The translations under genes and the position numbers were made by a program. From Thelonectria olida (lineage: Eukaryota > Ascomycota > Sordariomycetes > Hypocreales > Nectriaceae), in NCBI GenBank assembly GCA_020736575.1, contig JAGPYM010000093.1:1-64000 (forward strand): a stretch of 64,000 nucleotides of DNA, written 5' to 3'. Shown here piece after piece: positions 31,101 through 43,598 of the stretch (its first letter is position 1; every line of letters starts with the position of its first letter). The notes beneath the pieces are model-generated. The model had not been told where the DNA came from and did not search any database. It saw nothing but the letters and a program-made list of their open reading frames with translations.

Positions 31101-31333
31101 TTAAAGTAGCTATATCTATCTAGTATGCTAAATAAATATAGTTATATATTAAAAGTATTTTCCTTAAATTATAGTTAAGGTTATAAGCCTTCCCTTAGAT
31201 TATAATTAAGAGGGTAATCTAGTTGTTTAAATTATACTTTAGAAGGTAATCTTCTAACAATTAGGTAGTAAAAGTGGGGCAAGTTGGGGCTGGTTTCTAG
31301 CATGTGATAGGGTGTTTGTTACGGACTATAACA
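31101..31333 (-). repeat. LTR of A2, second piece
   Basis: It resumes the A2 LTR after the insertion of A: TTAAAGTAGCTATATC matches the A LTR interior, then the sequence diverges into a subfamily-specific part. It ends in TGTTACGGACTATAACA, consistent with an LTR end, and is followed directly by LINE sequence from 31334. Confidence 0.72.
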
Positions 31334-31606
31334 TTGCCCATTTAAAAATCCCTCCTTTTTATAAACTTGGAAGCTATTAAGGCTATTAGGACCTAGTTCC
31401 TCCTGCTAATTAAACCCCTAGGATTAACCTGCAGCTACTATAAAGACTTAGTCTTAACTAATTATAAAAACACTTATAAGGCAGCTGCCTGCAGGTAAAT
31501 TAGTTGCTATAATTAACTAGTCTATACTTTTTAAAACACTTTCTCTATTAAGACTAGTTTAAAAGTGGAAATTAAGCCCCTAATTGGTTTAAATACTAGC
31601 TTATAA
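31334..31606 (+). mobile_element. LINE copy 3, left piece, RIP-degraded
   Basis: Matches bases 1942-2213 of copy 1 (CCHC region and start of the endonuclease) with many C-to-T and G-to-A changes. It is bounded by the A2 LTR on the left and by element B on the right. It continues at 39796. Confidence 0.9.
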
Positions 31607-32008
31607 TATTATAGCCTATATTATAACCCTATGGGGGACTAGGCGGTTAGCTATGGTAGAACTAGTAGACTTATAAAAACTACCTTATAAATATAAAGCA
31701 CTATATATATATTAAACCAGATTGGTTTAACTTAACTTAACTATATAAGTTAAACTAAATTAGTTTAACTTAAGTTAATTATAATTAACTTATAAAAATA
31801 GCTAGTATATAAATATATTCTTTTAATATATTAAATAGATATAGCTATTTTAGCTTTTAATATAACTTAATTATACTTATTTATTTTAAATATATTACTA
31901 GATATAATAATCTATTATATTATTTAAACCTTAACGCCCTAATCTTTCTACTAATATAAACCTAGAACCCTCTAGTCTTATTTATTAGGAATTAACTAGA
32001 TTATTATA
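31607..32008 (+). repeat. 5' LTR of element B (402 bp)
   Basis: Starts TATTATAGCCTATATT (originally TGTTACGGCCCATACT) and ends ATTATTATA. Equal in length to the 3' LTR, with many transition differences. Confidence 0.9.
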
Positions 32009-32049
32009 TATTAAAAGCTCTTATTTAAAAGGTTATTATATTACCTTAA

Positions 32050-35000
32050 GTAATACTATACTACTATAATTATATTTAGAAGTTAACTTACTAATACTCC
32101 CAATCTTATATTAAATAATTTGCCCCTAGTTTATAATATTTTACCTAATAATATAAAGGTTGCTATTAAGGTCTAGTAACTTTAGAACTTAATTAACTAA
32201 CTTTATATTTAGGTATAAAACTAGGGATAATAAGCCCTAGCTATTTAATAGAATGGAGGATATAATTTTAATAAAGTAATTAAGCTATTTTAATTAGAAC
32301 TTTTTAATAGAACTTTTAAAAATATTATATCTTTTTTTATATATTTTAAAACTTACTTCTAATAGTTTTTATATAAACTTACCTTAGTTAAAAAAGGGTT
32401 ATATATATATATAGTTATATAAAAGAAACTGCAGCCACTTAATTTAAACCTATTATAAAAGACTACCTTAAGTATAATAATAATATTAATTAAGATTAAA
32501 ATATAATTAATATCTTTTTAAAATAGGATAATTTTAAAACTGCACTTAAGAATATATTTAGAATAGTTAATAAAGAATAATAAGCAGCTACTAATATTTA
32601 TTAAATTAAATAACTTAAGTTTACTACTAGTTACTCTATTGCATTTTAATAAGTTGCAGCTAAATTTAAATAGGATAATAATATACTTATAGAAATCTAC
32701 TACTAAAAACTTAAAAAAGAAGTTAAGGATAAAATCTATAAGGCAGAATGTCTTAAAACCCTTATAGAGTTTATTATTATAGCTATTAAAATTAATAAGA
32801 AATAGTATAAATATAAAAGAAAGAAGGCCTGAGAATGCTATATAGGATAAAATACCTCTTATAACCCTTACTACCCTAATTAGTATTAAGTAAAAAATAA
32901 TAAGGGAAAAGGAAGAGCTTATTAAGGTAATACCTCCTATAGTATAAACTTAGAACTTATAGAGCTTAAAGCCACTTAATAAGACCACTTGTAAGTTACT
33001 TATTAAAACTATAAAAAGAAGGGACATTTTAAAAGCAAGTATTAAAACCCTAATAAAATAAACTAAAAGTTTAAACCTATTTTAGAAGGTAAGAGATGCT
33101 TAAATAATACTAACTAATAGAATAAACTATAAATAGCAGTTAGAATAGCTACTAGAACCCTAGTAGTAACTATTATAGCTATAATTAACCTAGTGGATTA
33201 TAATAAATAATATAAGTACGCCCTATAGTATTAAGTAATATATATAAATAAAGACTATTATATTTATACTAATAGTAAAATTAATAAGTACTTTAAACCT
33301 TAGGAGCATATACTAATATACTAAATAGCATGCTATAATAATAACTGCTATATTTATAAAAATAGTAAAAATAATAGATACTACTCTTATAAGCCTTAGT
33401 GGAAGGAAGGATAGAAAATGCAACTTACTATATATAATAAAACCTATTTAAGAGATTGCTAAATTTGTAAAAATAAGGAATAGGTAAAGGTACTAATTAA
33501 TATACCTAAAGATAATATATCTAATTAGGATATTTTAAAGAAAACCCTTATAATAGTATAAAGTGGTTATAATAATAGAGGAATTCCTAGTAATATTATA
33601 CTATTAGTATTATAGAGTTTATATAAAAATAAAAAGAAGCTAAGTATAATAATATTAATATAATAATTTAACTAGATGCTTGAACCAACCTATATAAATA
33701 AAGTGTTACTAAATATATTATATAGAGACCAGTCCTTAAACTATTAAAAACTAGATATATTAGTTAAAATAATATAAAGACTCTTATAATAGTTTGTAAG
33801 AATAAGGCAGTAAGCTTGGAAGGAAGTAATATTATTTATAATAAAGAGGAAAAATAATATACTAAGGCTAGGAACCTATAGTTAAAATGTTAATAAGTTA
33901 ATAAATTTAACAATCTTAACCTAAGTTTAGCTAATACTAAACTTATTAATCTTATAAAATAAGAACTTATAATTTAAAGTAAAAACAATATCCTGTAACC
34001 TTTTTTAATACTATTAGACTTGGATAGGGCCTGAGAATTAGGACTATTAGTTAATATATAGTATGTATTTCCTAACTCGCTTAATAATATGCAGTTAACT
34101 AGACAGTTATAAACTGAAGAATTAATTATTTATAAAATACTTAATAAAGAATTGGAAGATATTATAAAAGAAAGAGAAATAAGATAAGTCTATTTAATTT
34201 ATAAATAAATTAGATAAAAATAGAAAATTAATACTAAAGAACTTTATATTTATAATATAATATAACAAGTAATATAATCCGGAAGATATAAACTTTATTA
34301 GTCTTATAAAAATAATATACCTATTTTTAGTATAATATACTAGAATTACTATATAATCTTATAAGTATTTTACTACTATTATAATTATATATACTACCTA
34401 AATGAAAAAGTTAAAAATAACTATTACCTATTACAATTAGAACTATATTTAATTAGATAATAGTATTAAACTACTAATCTAATATTATAAAGGAATATAA
34501 TCTAGTTATACTATTTGAATATTATTATCCTAGTGGAGTATATATATAAACTCCTAAAAAAATATATAAATGGAATATATAATAAAGTTAGATGCTTGCA
34601 CCCTAAGTGCCTTATATTTAAACAAGCTAAAATAGCAGATTAGTATAGGAAGCATTTAGTATAATACATATGACCTTATAATATACTACTTAAAAAGAAT
34701 AATATAATAGAAAACTGGGTTAAGAAAGTGTATTAAAAGTTAAAAAATAATAAATGCTACTTATAATAGAGCTATAGGGCCGGCTAAAATAGGAGGAATT
34801 TATAAAACCTTTAAGGAGAGCTTTATATATAATATAAAGACCTAATAATATATTATTATAATAATAGATAATATTATAAGTACAAATTAAGGGATAATAG
34901 TTTACTATATTAATAGATAGTAGAGTAGAAATAAATAGAATTAATTTATAAGTAGTTAATTATTTTAAACTATTATAAAAAGATAAGGATATATTTTATA

Positions 35001-38000
35001 AAATATTTAATATAGAAGGAAAACTATTTAAGTATAAAAATGGATAAATTACTTGTAAGATTAATTACCTTAAGGTATTTATTAAAAGAAGGAATTAGGG
35101 AGTTAATTTTAATATTATACCTCTCTAAAAATATAACCTACTCCTAGGTTACTTATAGCTTTACTAATATAACCCTTTTATTAGTTAGTATACTAGCTAG
35201 GTACAAACCTTTTAAGGTAATATAACTAATAATATAAATAATAATTTAAATAACACAAGATTTTAAACTTCTATTAAAAAGAATGAAAAAGTATAGTAGA
35301 ATAATAATAAAAACACTCCCCAACTTATAGAAAAAGCATAACCTTTAAAAGGAATATAATATAAATATAAGAAAGGGCAAGTATAATAAATATAATAAAT
35401 AATTATATTTTTTAAAAAGATATTTATATAAATAAATAAAGACTTTAAATAATAGAAGGAGGCATTACCTAATAATAGACTTAAAAACATACTAATATAA
35501 TATTAAGTTTATAAGAAACTATTTACTAAAAAACTAGAAATAGAACTATTAGAACACAGCTAATAGGACTATAAAATTTAGCTAAAGGATAGAATAAATA
35601 CTACATTCTATAAGATTTACAATTTTAATAAAGTATAATTGCAAATGCTTAAGGAATACCTTAAAGATATATTAAGGAAAGAATATATTAGAGTTTTTAA
35701 GTTATTTACTAAATATTTAATTATATTTGTCCTAAAACCTTATTTAAATAAACTCCAACTTATTATAGATTTTCATAAGCTTAATAATATTACTATTAAA
35801 AATAGAACGCTCTTACTTTTAATTAGTAAACTGAAAGATTGCTTATAAGGTAAGAAGATCTTTATTACACTTAACCTAAAGGGAGCTTATAATCTAATTT
35901 GTATTAAAAAAGGATATAAATAGAAAACCGCTTTTAAAATAAAGTTTGGACTTTATAAATACCTTATTATACCCTTTAGTCTTACTAATATACTAGCTAT
36001 ATTCTAATAAATAATTAATAATATATTATAAGAATACTTAAATATATTTATAGTATATTATTTAAATAATATTCTAATCTTTTTAAATAATAAAAATAAA
36101 CATATGGAATATATTTATAAGGTATTATAAATATTATAAAATATTAAGCTTTTAGTTAAACCTATTAAAAGCAAGTTTTATATATAGGAAGTTACCTTTT
36201 TAAGCTATAAAATCTTACTAGAAGAAATTAAAATAAATAGATAAAAGATCTCGGCTATTAAGGATTAGCTAATACTAATAATAGTTAAAGAAGTACAAGC
36301 CTTCCTAGGATTTGCAAACTATTACTATAAGTTCCTAAAGAACTTTAAAAGACTAGCCACACCCCTTATTAAATTAATAAAAAAGAATTAACTATTTATT
36401 TGGAAACCTAATATTTAAAAAGCTTTTAATAAAATTAAAAACCTTATTTTTAGTAAACTAGTACTTAAAATATTTAACCCTATATAACCTATTAAACTAG
36501 AAATAGACTCCTTAGACTTTGCCTTAAAAGCCTAGATTGGATAATATAATAATAATAGGAAGTTATACCTAATTGCATTTTACTCTTATAAGCTATATAG
36601 AGTAGAACTTAACTATTCCATTTATAATAAGAAATTTCTTATAATTATTAATACTTTTAAAGAGTTTTAATAATACTTATTAGAAAGCTACTATTAGATT
36701 ATAATTTATATAAATTATAAGAATATCTTATATTTTACTACTACTTAATAATTTAGTAGATAATAATTTAAATATATTAAATACTTATTTAAATTTAATT
36801 ATATTATTAAATATAAGAAAGAATTAGAAAATGGTAGAGCTAATACTATTAGCTAATAACTAGACTTTAATATAAGTAAAGTTAAAATAGAAGAATAACT
36901 ATTAACTTTTACGCCTAAAGGATACTTTAAATAGAAATATATTATAATTACTATTGCCTAATGCATTTTTAAATGCTTAATAGAATAATAGAAGAAATAT
37001 ATCTAATAGTTAATTACTAGAGATAAGCTTAAATAACTTATTATTAAATAAGCAGATTAGATTAATTTAATATTAGGAATGATTACCTATTGAGGAACAA
37101 TCTACTTACCTTGGAAAATATAAAATGAATTTATTAAATACTATTATTAAACTATTAAATATTATAAGAAATAAAATAACTTATAATTTTAGAATTTCTT
37201 TAATAAAAATTTCTAGTAGGAAGGAGTAGGACTAAATAACTACCTTTATTATAATTAGTATTTAAAGAATAAAGGCCTTACCTTAAAGATAATAGGAAGA
37301 ACTCCTATTAATAATACCCTTATAGTAATATATATAATAGAATAGGGAAATCTACTATTTAAATAGATCCTAGAGTATAATAAATAGTTATTAAGTAATA
37401 AAAAGACAGATAAATAATAAGTATTAAAATACTTATAAGAGGACCTTATATAGGAGATCTATAAACACCCGCTTTATAAATATTAAGAAATTAATAAAAC
37501 CTTTAAATAAGTTAAAATAATATTCTTATTTCCTAAAATTAAAAAAACAGTTAAGAAAATTATTAAATAATACCTTATTTGCAATAAAATAAAAGCATAA
37601 TAATATAAACCTTATAAAAAACTGCAGCCTATACTAGTTGCGGAATAACTATAGGATTTAATTATTATAGATTTTATTATAAAACTACCCCTATTATTAG
37701 ACCCTATTATAAGCACAGCCTATAATAGCATTCTAATTATTATTAATAGACTTATAAAATTTTCTTATTTTATTTTATATTAAAAAGTAATAAATATAGA
37801 AGAATTTTCTTATATCTTCTTATAAAATATTATTAGCATATATAGACTATTTAATATAATTATCTTAAATAGAGGACTACCCTTTTTCTTGAACTTTTAG
37901 TAATGCCTTATAATAAGGATTAGACTAAACTATAAGTTAACTACTATTTGGAGATTATAAGTTAATAGATAGATTAAATGAATAAATTAAGTTTTAAAAA

Positions 38001-38760
38001 CCTACTTTTATTATTATATTAATTATATTTAGAACGATTAGGTTAAAAAGTTACTAATAGTATAACTAGTATATAATATAGCAACTAATAAAAGTACTAA
38101 GATTATATTAAGTTATATAAACTTTAGATTTACTCCTAATGCTTATAGAGATTTAAGGAATGGACCACTTGCACTAGTAGCTATTCTTATAGTAAATTAA
38201 CTTAAGAATTTATATAAAGAAATGCGCATAAAACTTTCTTTTATTTAGAAAATATATAAAAAATACTATAACTAGAAAAGGTTAAAGGGACTAACCTTTT
38301 TAAAAGGAAATATAGTGCTTCTTGCTATAAAAAATATTAAAATAAAAAGACTAAATAAAAAACTTAATTATAAATATATTAGATTATATAAAATTTTAAA
38401 AAAAATCTTAAAAAATAATTATAAATTGGACTTAAAATTAAAATACTATCTAATCTTTTATATTTCCTTACTTAAACTAACTAAAGGAATAATTATAATT
38501 AAAATAGGAAATAAACTGGAAATTAAAATCGAGGATCTTAAAAAATATAAAGTAGAAGAAATCCTTAAAATAATAAAAAAAGACAGATAAGTTAAATATC
38601 TTATTAAATAGAAAGAATATAATATATTAGAAAATATATAGAAACTATTAGAATACCTTACTTATATATAGTGCCTATTAAAGAATTTCTATTAAAAGTG
38701 TTAAAAGTAAATAAAGCCTTGGAAGGAACTGCACTCTAGTTAATAATCTTATAATCTTTT
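32050..38760 (+). pseudogene. gag-pol of element B with chromodomain, destroyed by RIP-like mutation
   Basis: Remnants in order: a zinc knuckle near 32990-33050, with KKKGHFKSK readable and Cys codons lost; a protease near 34880-34970 (VDSG-like box mutated); a reverse transcriptase from about 35640, with KLNNITIKNR at 35789-35818 and TLNLKGAYNLI just after 35849; RNase H about 36480-36900; integrase about 37400-38200, with the first core Asp in IIIDFIIKLPLLLDP; and a C-terminal part from 38315 whose YKVEEILKI with a following KEYN motif fits a chromodomain. This identifies a chromovirus-type element. Stops are mostly TAA and TAG at former CAA, CAG and TGG codons. Confidence 0.85.
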
Positions 38761-39393
38761 AAAAGTTAAATTTTAAAAAAAGCCCCTATTTTAATAAAAT
38801 AGCACTCCTTCTTATTTTAATACTCTAGCTCTTTTAACTTACTTAAATCCTTATAATCCTAATAAACTATTTCTACTGCCTTCTCTTATAAATATTTCTC
38901 CTAATAATATAACTATTATAATTAAACTAAAGCCTCTAATAAATTAGCCTCCGCCTACTCCTTTTACTCCTTTAAATAATCTTTCTTATATAAGATATAA
39001 GTAACTGCAACCTATTAGTAAAAAATAAACCAAATACTTATTTTTATAAACACACTTAAAAAGTAATACTATTAAAATTATATTAGGTATACTTTTTCTT
39101 TATATAGAAGTTATATTACTATTTACCCTCTGCTATTATATAAAAATAATAATTAGTGTTAAAATAAATAGAATAGTATAGCATTTTAAAACTGAACTTC
39201 TTAATTATTTTAATAAGATTGCTATATCTTTTAGTTATAATTTTCAGATATAAAATAGTTTTAGTAATATAACCTAATATATTATTAGCTAGAAAAGTAA
39301 GGAAATAAGGGTAAATTAGTTAGGGAACTAACTTATAAAACTATAGCCTACTTATATAGTCTTAAGGATAAGACTAATAGAGGGAAGATATTG

Positions 39394-39795
39394 TGTTACG
39401 GCCCATACTATAACCCTATAGGGGACTAGGCAGTTAGCTATAGTAGAACTAGTAGACTTATAAAAACTACCCTATAAATATAAAGTATTATATGTATGTT
39501 AAACTAGGTCGGTTCGATTTAACTTAATTATATAAGTTGAACTAGGTCAGTTCGACTTAAATTAATTATAATTAACTTATAGAAGTAGCTAGTATATAAA
39601 TATATTCTTTTAGTATATTAAATAGATATAGCTATTTTAGCTTTTAATACAATTTAGTTACACTTATCTACTTTAAGCATATTACCAGATGTAATAACCT
39701 ATTATATTACTTAGACCTTAATGCCCTAATCTCTCTACTAATATAAACCTAGAACCCTTTAGTCTTATTAGTTAGGAATTAACTAGATCGTTATA
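39394..39795 (+). repeat. 3' LTR of element B (402 bp)
   Basis: Starts TGTTACGGCCCATACT and ends GATCGTTATA. It is less mutated than the 5' LTR at its start. Confidence 0.92.
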
Positions 39796-40510
39796 TACAA
39801 GCTGACTTTTTAGCTATTCTAGGCACTAGCTGCTATTTTTATAATGTTAAGGTTATAATAATAAATGCTAATTTATTTAAGGAAGAAGCCCTCGAGACCC
39901 TAGCAAAAGCTGCAGACAATAAGAGGAGGAAATATGCTGCCCTAGGCCCCTTTTTTCATCCAATTGTCATTTCTGCCGGCGGCCTAATAGAATAGTTAAC
40001 TGTATAGACCTATAAGAGCCTTTAAAAGCTAGTAGGGCCGGCAGTAGCCTTTTAGCTAGATATAACTATCGGGCTGGCCTTAATAAAGTCTAGAGCTGCA
40101 GCTATAGCCTCTATTACTAAGTCTAGGCCTAGCTAATTATACCCTTAGAGCCCTTTTTCTATTTTAGCCCCTCTATCTCTTTTATCTCTTTTATCTCTTT
40201 TATCTCTTTTATCTCTTTTATTTCTTTTATCTCTTTTATTTCTTTTATCTCTTTTATTTCTTTTATTTCTTTTATCTTACCCTAACCCTTCCTATCTCTC
40301 CTATCTCGCCCTATCTCTTCCTAGCTCTTTTTATCTCTTTTTACCTTTTTAATCTCTTTCTAGCCCTCCCTATCCCTTCTATCTCTTTTTATCTCTTTTA
40401 CCTTTATTTTCTCTTATTACTATTTCTATTACTCTTAATATGTTCTTTAATATAAAATAAGTAGGCAGATAGCTAGTTAGAACTCTAAATAAACCCTATC
40501 CCAACCCTAA
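39796..40510 (+). mobile_element. LINE copy 3, right piece with 3' UTR, RIP-degraded
   Basis: Matches the C-terminal coding part (endonuclease onward) and the TCTCTTTTA-type 3' UTR of copies 1 and 2, and ends in the same CCCAACCCTAA. Several codons are converted to stops. It gives the element's 3' terminus away from the telomere tract. Confidence 0.92.
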
Positions 40511-41227
40511 AAGAAATATATAATTAGAATTATATATTTAAAGTTAGTATTTTTATTAAATTTTAAATTTACTAAATTTTAAATAGTTAAAAAATAGCTA
40601 ATTACTACCTATTTAATAAGTTAATTAATAGTTACCTTATATTATACTAGTGCGTTTTAGTTTTCTATTAAAATTTAATTAACATTTACTAAATATTAAA
40701 ATATATACTATTAAGCTATAAGCTATTATTAGTAAATATACTAGTAAAATGCGTATTCTATTTTACTTTAGCTAGTAATATAATAAAAGCTATTTTTTAA
40801 AGTTTTATACTTTTTAAAAGTTATTATACAATTAGTATTTAAGCTAGCTATAGCTATATAATAAGTTTAGCTTTATAAATAAAAATATATTAAAAAGGCT
40901 AGCTAGTAAGCTAATTAAAAGGGAATTATAAATTAGAAATTTAACTACTAGTTACTAATACAATTAATAGAAGAAGTACAAGTTAAAAAGCCAGCTAATA
41001 TAACTTTTATAACTATAGCCCTAGTAACTATTTTAACACTCCTAGCTATAATTAGAATATTAGTAAGGTAGTAGCAATTAATTCCCTGCGGCTACTATCT
41101 CTAGTTTGTGCAATCTGGCTAGAATAATTCTTAAGAGCATATTTAAGGATATTTAGGCAGAGGTCGATCGGCCTAGCTGCAAGCCCAAATCCTACTAACC
41201 ACTCTATTAAGCTTGACAATTTTACTT
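40511..41227. other. AT-rich sequence without recognisable gene
   Basis: RIP-like composition up to about 41060, then normal. It may be an old transposon remnant, but I see no terminal repeats or domain. Confidence 0.5.
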
Positions 41228-42036
41228 TTATATAACTCTTAAACTTAATATATTCAAATCTAGATAGATTCGCTTGTTATTAAAATAACCTAGGTAGTGG
41301 GCGTACTCAAGTGTACCATCCATATAACAAATCCGCATAATTAAGCTCTTTTTAAAAGCTTCGTGCCATGCGCGGAGTACAACCACGGACCAACAGGTCC
41401 GGAGCGTTGCCACTGAAGCAGTCCAAATGTAGCCGACTCCTCACCTGGGTTCTCCAGGACATACCTCCTACCCAACTTGCCCGTCCGGACCAAAACCTCC
41501 GTTTTCGCCATCGTCACTGTTTTACAATACATGTTGATTAAGGGTGCGTTGTGTTAATGCAATGCTAAGTCACTCTCTAAAATTCTTCTGTTATATTATC
41601 CAGTTGCTTAAGGAGAATCAGTATCATGCACTCCGGCCTGCTGTTGGTGGGTAGCACCAGGTCATGCCCATGATGAAGGTTGTCTAGTAACAGCTGATGC
41701 AATGATAACCCCTAGGGAGAGGATAAGGCAGATTCTGACCTGAATGGAATCACGGAAGCCCAAGTACACACTCACAGAAAGTGTCGGCGATGAAGACCGC
41801 CTGCTTAGCGTCATTGGCATGTCAGCTCCGGGTTGCCATTGGCCTATCCACATTACGATGAGGCTGCTGAGGAACTGGGAACATCAGTCCACTGCCATCT
41901 TGCGACGGTATATACTTGAGCTCACATATATAAAGCGAGCCCCTGCGGAATTCTCAATCGCCTCCCACGTTGTATAACGGAATGCCAAAACAATAACCTC
42001 GATTCAATAGACCAGGAATCCTCTTGAACTGTCAAC
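41228..42036. other. No supported gene
   Basis: Composition is normal. Several overlapping frames of 60-90 codons exist on both strands (for example minus 41341-41532), but none has a recognisable domain or coherent splice pattern. The right end should hold the promoter of the RING-H2 gene. Confidence 0.5.
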
Positions 42037-42643
42037 ATGACCACCGACACCACTTCTCCGGACGAGGGAATCTCGCCTGGACAGCTGGAGTATATTTCTC
42101 TGCTCATCTTGTTTACCGCATTATCGGTTATAGCCCTAATGGTCTTCTTTTCTTGGTCTGTTTCCCCTCGCATACCAATGGGCTCCACAGGTGGTTTTCC
42201 CCACTCGACAGTTAACAGAGGCCACAGGTATCTAGTACGGCGACTGGAATGCGACCGGGTGGGCGTTCATGCGGATGATCTAGAGGCTGGTAGACATCCC
42301 TTTTCAATTGAAAACTTAGACCAAGCAATTCCAGCTCGAACATACAGGACATGGAAAGCCGAAACCGAAGTTGCAGGGAACTCCGCTGAACAGCCCAGCG
42401 CCTTTCTCCTCTGGTAGGCGCTTCCAAAAACCGACGCACCGGTGTTTAAGCTCTAACTCCACTCCTAGCGTTATTTGTTTGCAGATGTTGCAGGAAACGG
42501 ATATGGTCCGTCAGTTACCGTGCGGCCATATATTCCATTCGGATTGCATCACGAAGTGGTTCCTAAAACAGCACGACACTTGTCCGCTTTGCAAATTTTG
42601 CTACATGCTGCGCACAACCAGTGCTCGAGGTAGCCGCCTGTAG
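42037..42643 (+). CDS. Membrane-anchored RING-H2 E3 ubiquitin ligase, two exons (183 aa)
   Basis: Exons are 42037-42413 and 42469-42643. The intron (55 bases) starts GTAGGC, has CTCTAAC before the end and closes in CCTAG. The splice creates a TG|C codon that supplies the first zinc ligand. The RING is C126-x2-C129-x14-C144-x-H146-x2-H149-x2-C152-x11-C164-x2-C167, a canonical RING-H2 with CPLC at the end. A hydrophobic stretch at residues 19-40 is a single transmembrane helix. Such proteins pass ubiquitin from an E2 to membrane or endomembrane substrates; the substrate cannot be told. Without splicing, the first Cys position would read Ser (AGC), which argues for this intron. The protein is short and compact, with no sign of damage. 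Confidence 0.85.
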
Positions 42644-42976
42644 TGGCAAGGCGCAATCCATCTAGGGTCAGAGAATCCAGAGCCCCATAAACGGGCTTCT
42701 TCCACTATAGAGAGCATCAGCTCCTTGCCTCTCACAGCCCAAAGGACTTGAAATATGGTTTTCTACGGGAACAAGGGCTATATGCCGCTACAACTAGAGC
42801 TATTAGCGCGGATATAGACTCAGACAAATTTATCAGATTTAATAGTATAGTATATAGGAAATATAACAATCTATTTAATTTCTAATAGTAAAAACTAAAG
42901 AGTTTTTATTGGACAGAAGGTGTCACGGCCTGGTCCACTGTGCAGGGCTTAAAAGAGCTGTTGTGTGCTACTGTAA
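42644..42976. other. Intergenic, with a short gypsy-LTR-like fragment at about 42840-42905
   Basis: ATATAACAATCTATTTAATT and the following 40 bases resemble the end region of the LTRs of elements A and B (AATCTAGTTAATTTCTAATA and so on). This would be a partial LTR. Otherwise nothing is seen. Confidence 0.45.
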
Positions 42977-43231
42977 TTGCAACCAATGCGGATTGAGCTG
43001 TGCACACGATCTTTCCCGCCTAGATTACGTGGCGTGGAAGATATGGCCAACCAACTGCTTCGCACACGCGACGCGTCGGCTGTTGGCAAGAACTGTGCCT
43101 CCAACTTCATTAGACGCCGGCCAGAGCTCCGTATGCATTTTTCTCGGAAATATGATTATCAGAGAGCCAAATGCGAAGATCCAAAGATTATTTCTGAGTG
43201 GTTTGCACTCATATGCCGTTGCTATTATCAT
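42977..43231 (+). pseudogene. Fot/pogo-family transposase fragment (N-terminal DNA-binding part)
   Basis: The translation includes MANQLLRTRDASAVGKN, RRRPELRMHFSRKYDYQRAK and CEDPKIISEWFAL. This is the CENP-B-like helix-turn-helix and linker region typical of fungal Fot1/pogo transposases. The DDE catalytic domain is absent: similarity ends at about 43231. I see no terminal inverted repeats. It is a truncated relic without RIP-type stops in this part. Confidence 0.8.
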
Positions 43232-43598
43232 GTGAGTTTCAGAAAGTGGGTGAGATGTCGATAGGTCAGTTCCAAGTCGATGGACATACGTACCACATCA
43301 GGTGTCCTTTTCTGACTATGAAGTTCGAGACGTGGTCGTTGTGGGTAGAAACTGTCGGGAATGTGCTGGATTGTCGTTGAGTGTCTCAATATTTCTGGCT
43401 TTGGTGGTTCGTTGGTGGTCAAGCCGGTATCTCATCTTGTTGAACTCGCGGCGCAGTGCAAGGCATGACCAGGCTGCCTCTTTCCGCCGGGTCTGTTCAA
43501 CGTAGCATTGGTTAGAAACTGTAGAGAGAATCTCTGGGTGCGATGATGGTTGCGAGGAAGTCCAATTAAGAAGGCCAAGGTGTGAAGACGATAGATGG
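43232..43598. other. No supported gene
   Basis: Downstream flank of the PD-(D/E)XK gene. Overlapping short frames on both strands show no recognisable domain. Confidence 0.5.

Larger units (their letters stand above)
31607..39795 (+). mobile_element. Ty3/gypsy chromovirus-type LTR retrotransposon B, full length, inserted in LINE copy 3
   Basis: The two LTRs are 402 bp each (31607-32008 and 39394-39795). The target duplication is the LINE sequence TGCGA, now TATAA (31602-31606) and TACAA (39796-39800) after transitions. The LINE continues in register across the insertion. The right LTR still starts TGTTACGG; the left now reads TATTATAG. Ends in CA have become TA. The interior shows gag, protease, RT, RNase H, integrase and chromodomain remnants on the + strand. 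Confidence 0.92.

Noticed and set aside
35263..35490. 75-codon minus frame in element B
   Set aside because: Antisense to degraded pol; AT-rich composition gives Ile/Leu/Tyr/Phe strings.
41228..42188. Small frames on both strands before the RING-H2 gene
   Set aside because: No recognisable domain, mutual overlap, no coherent splice sites.
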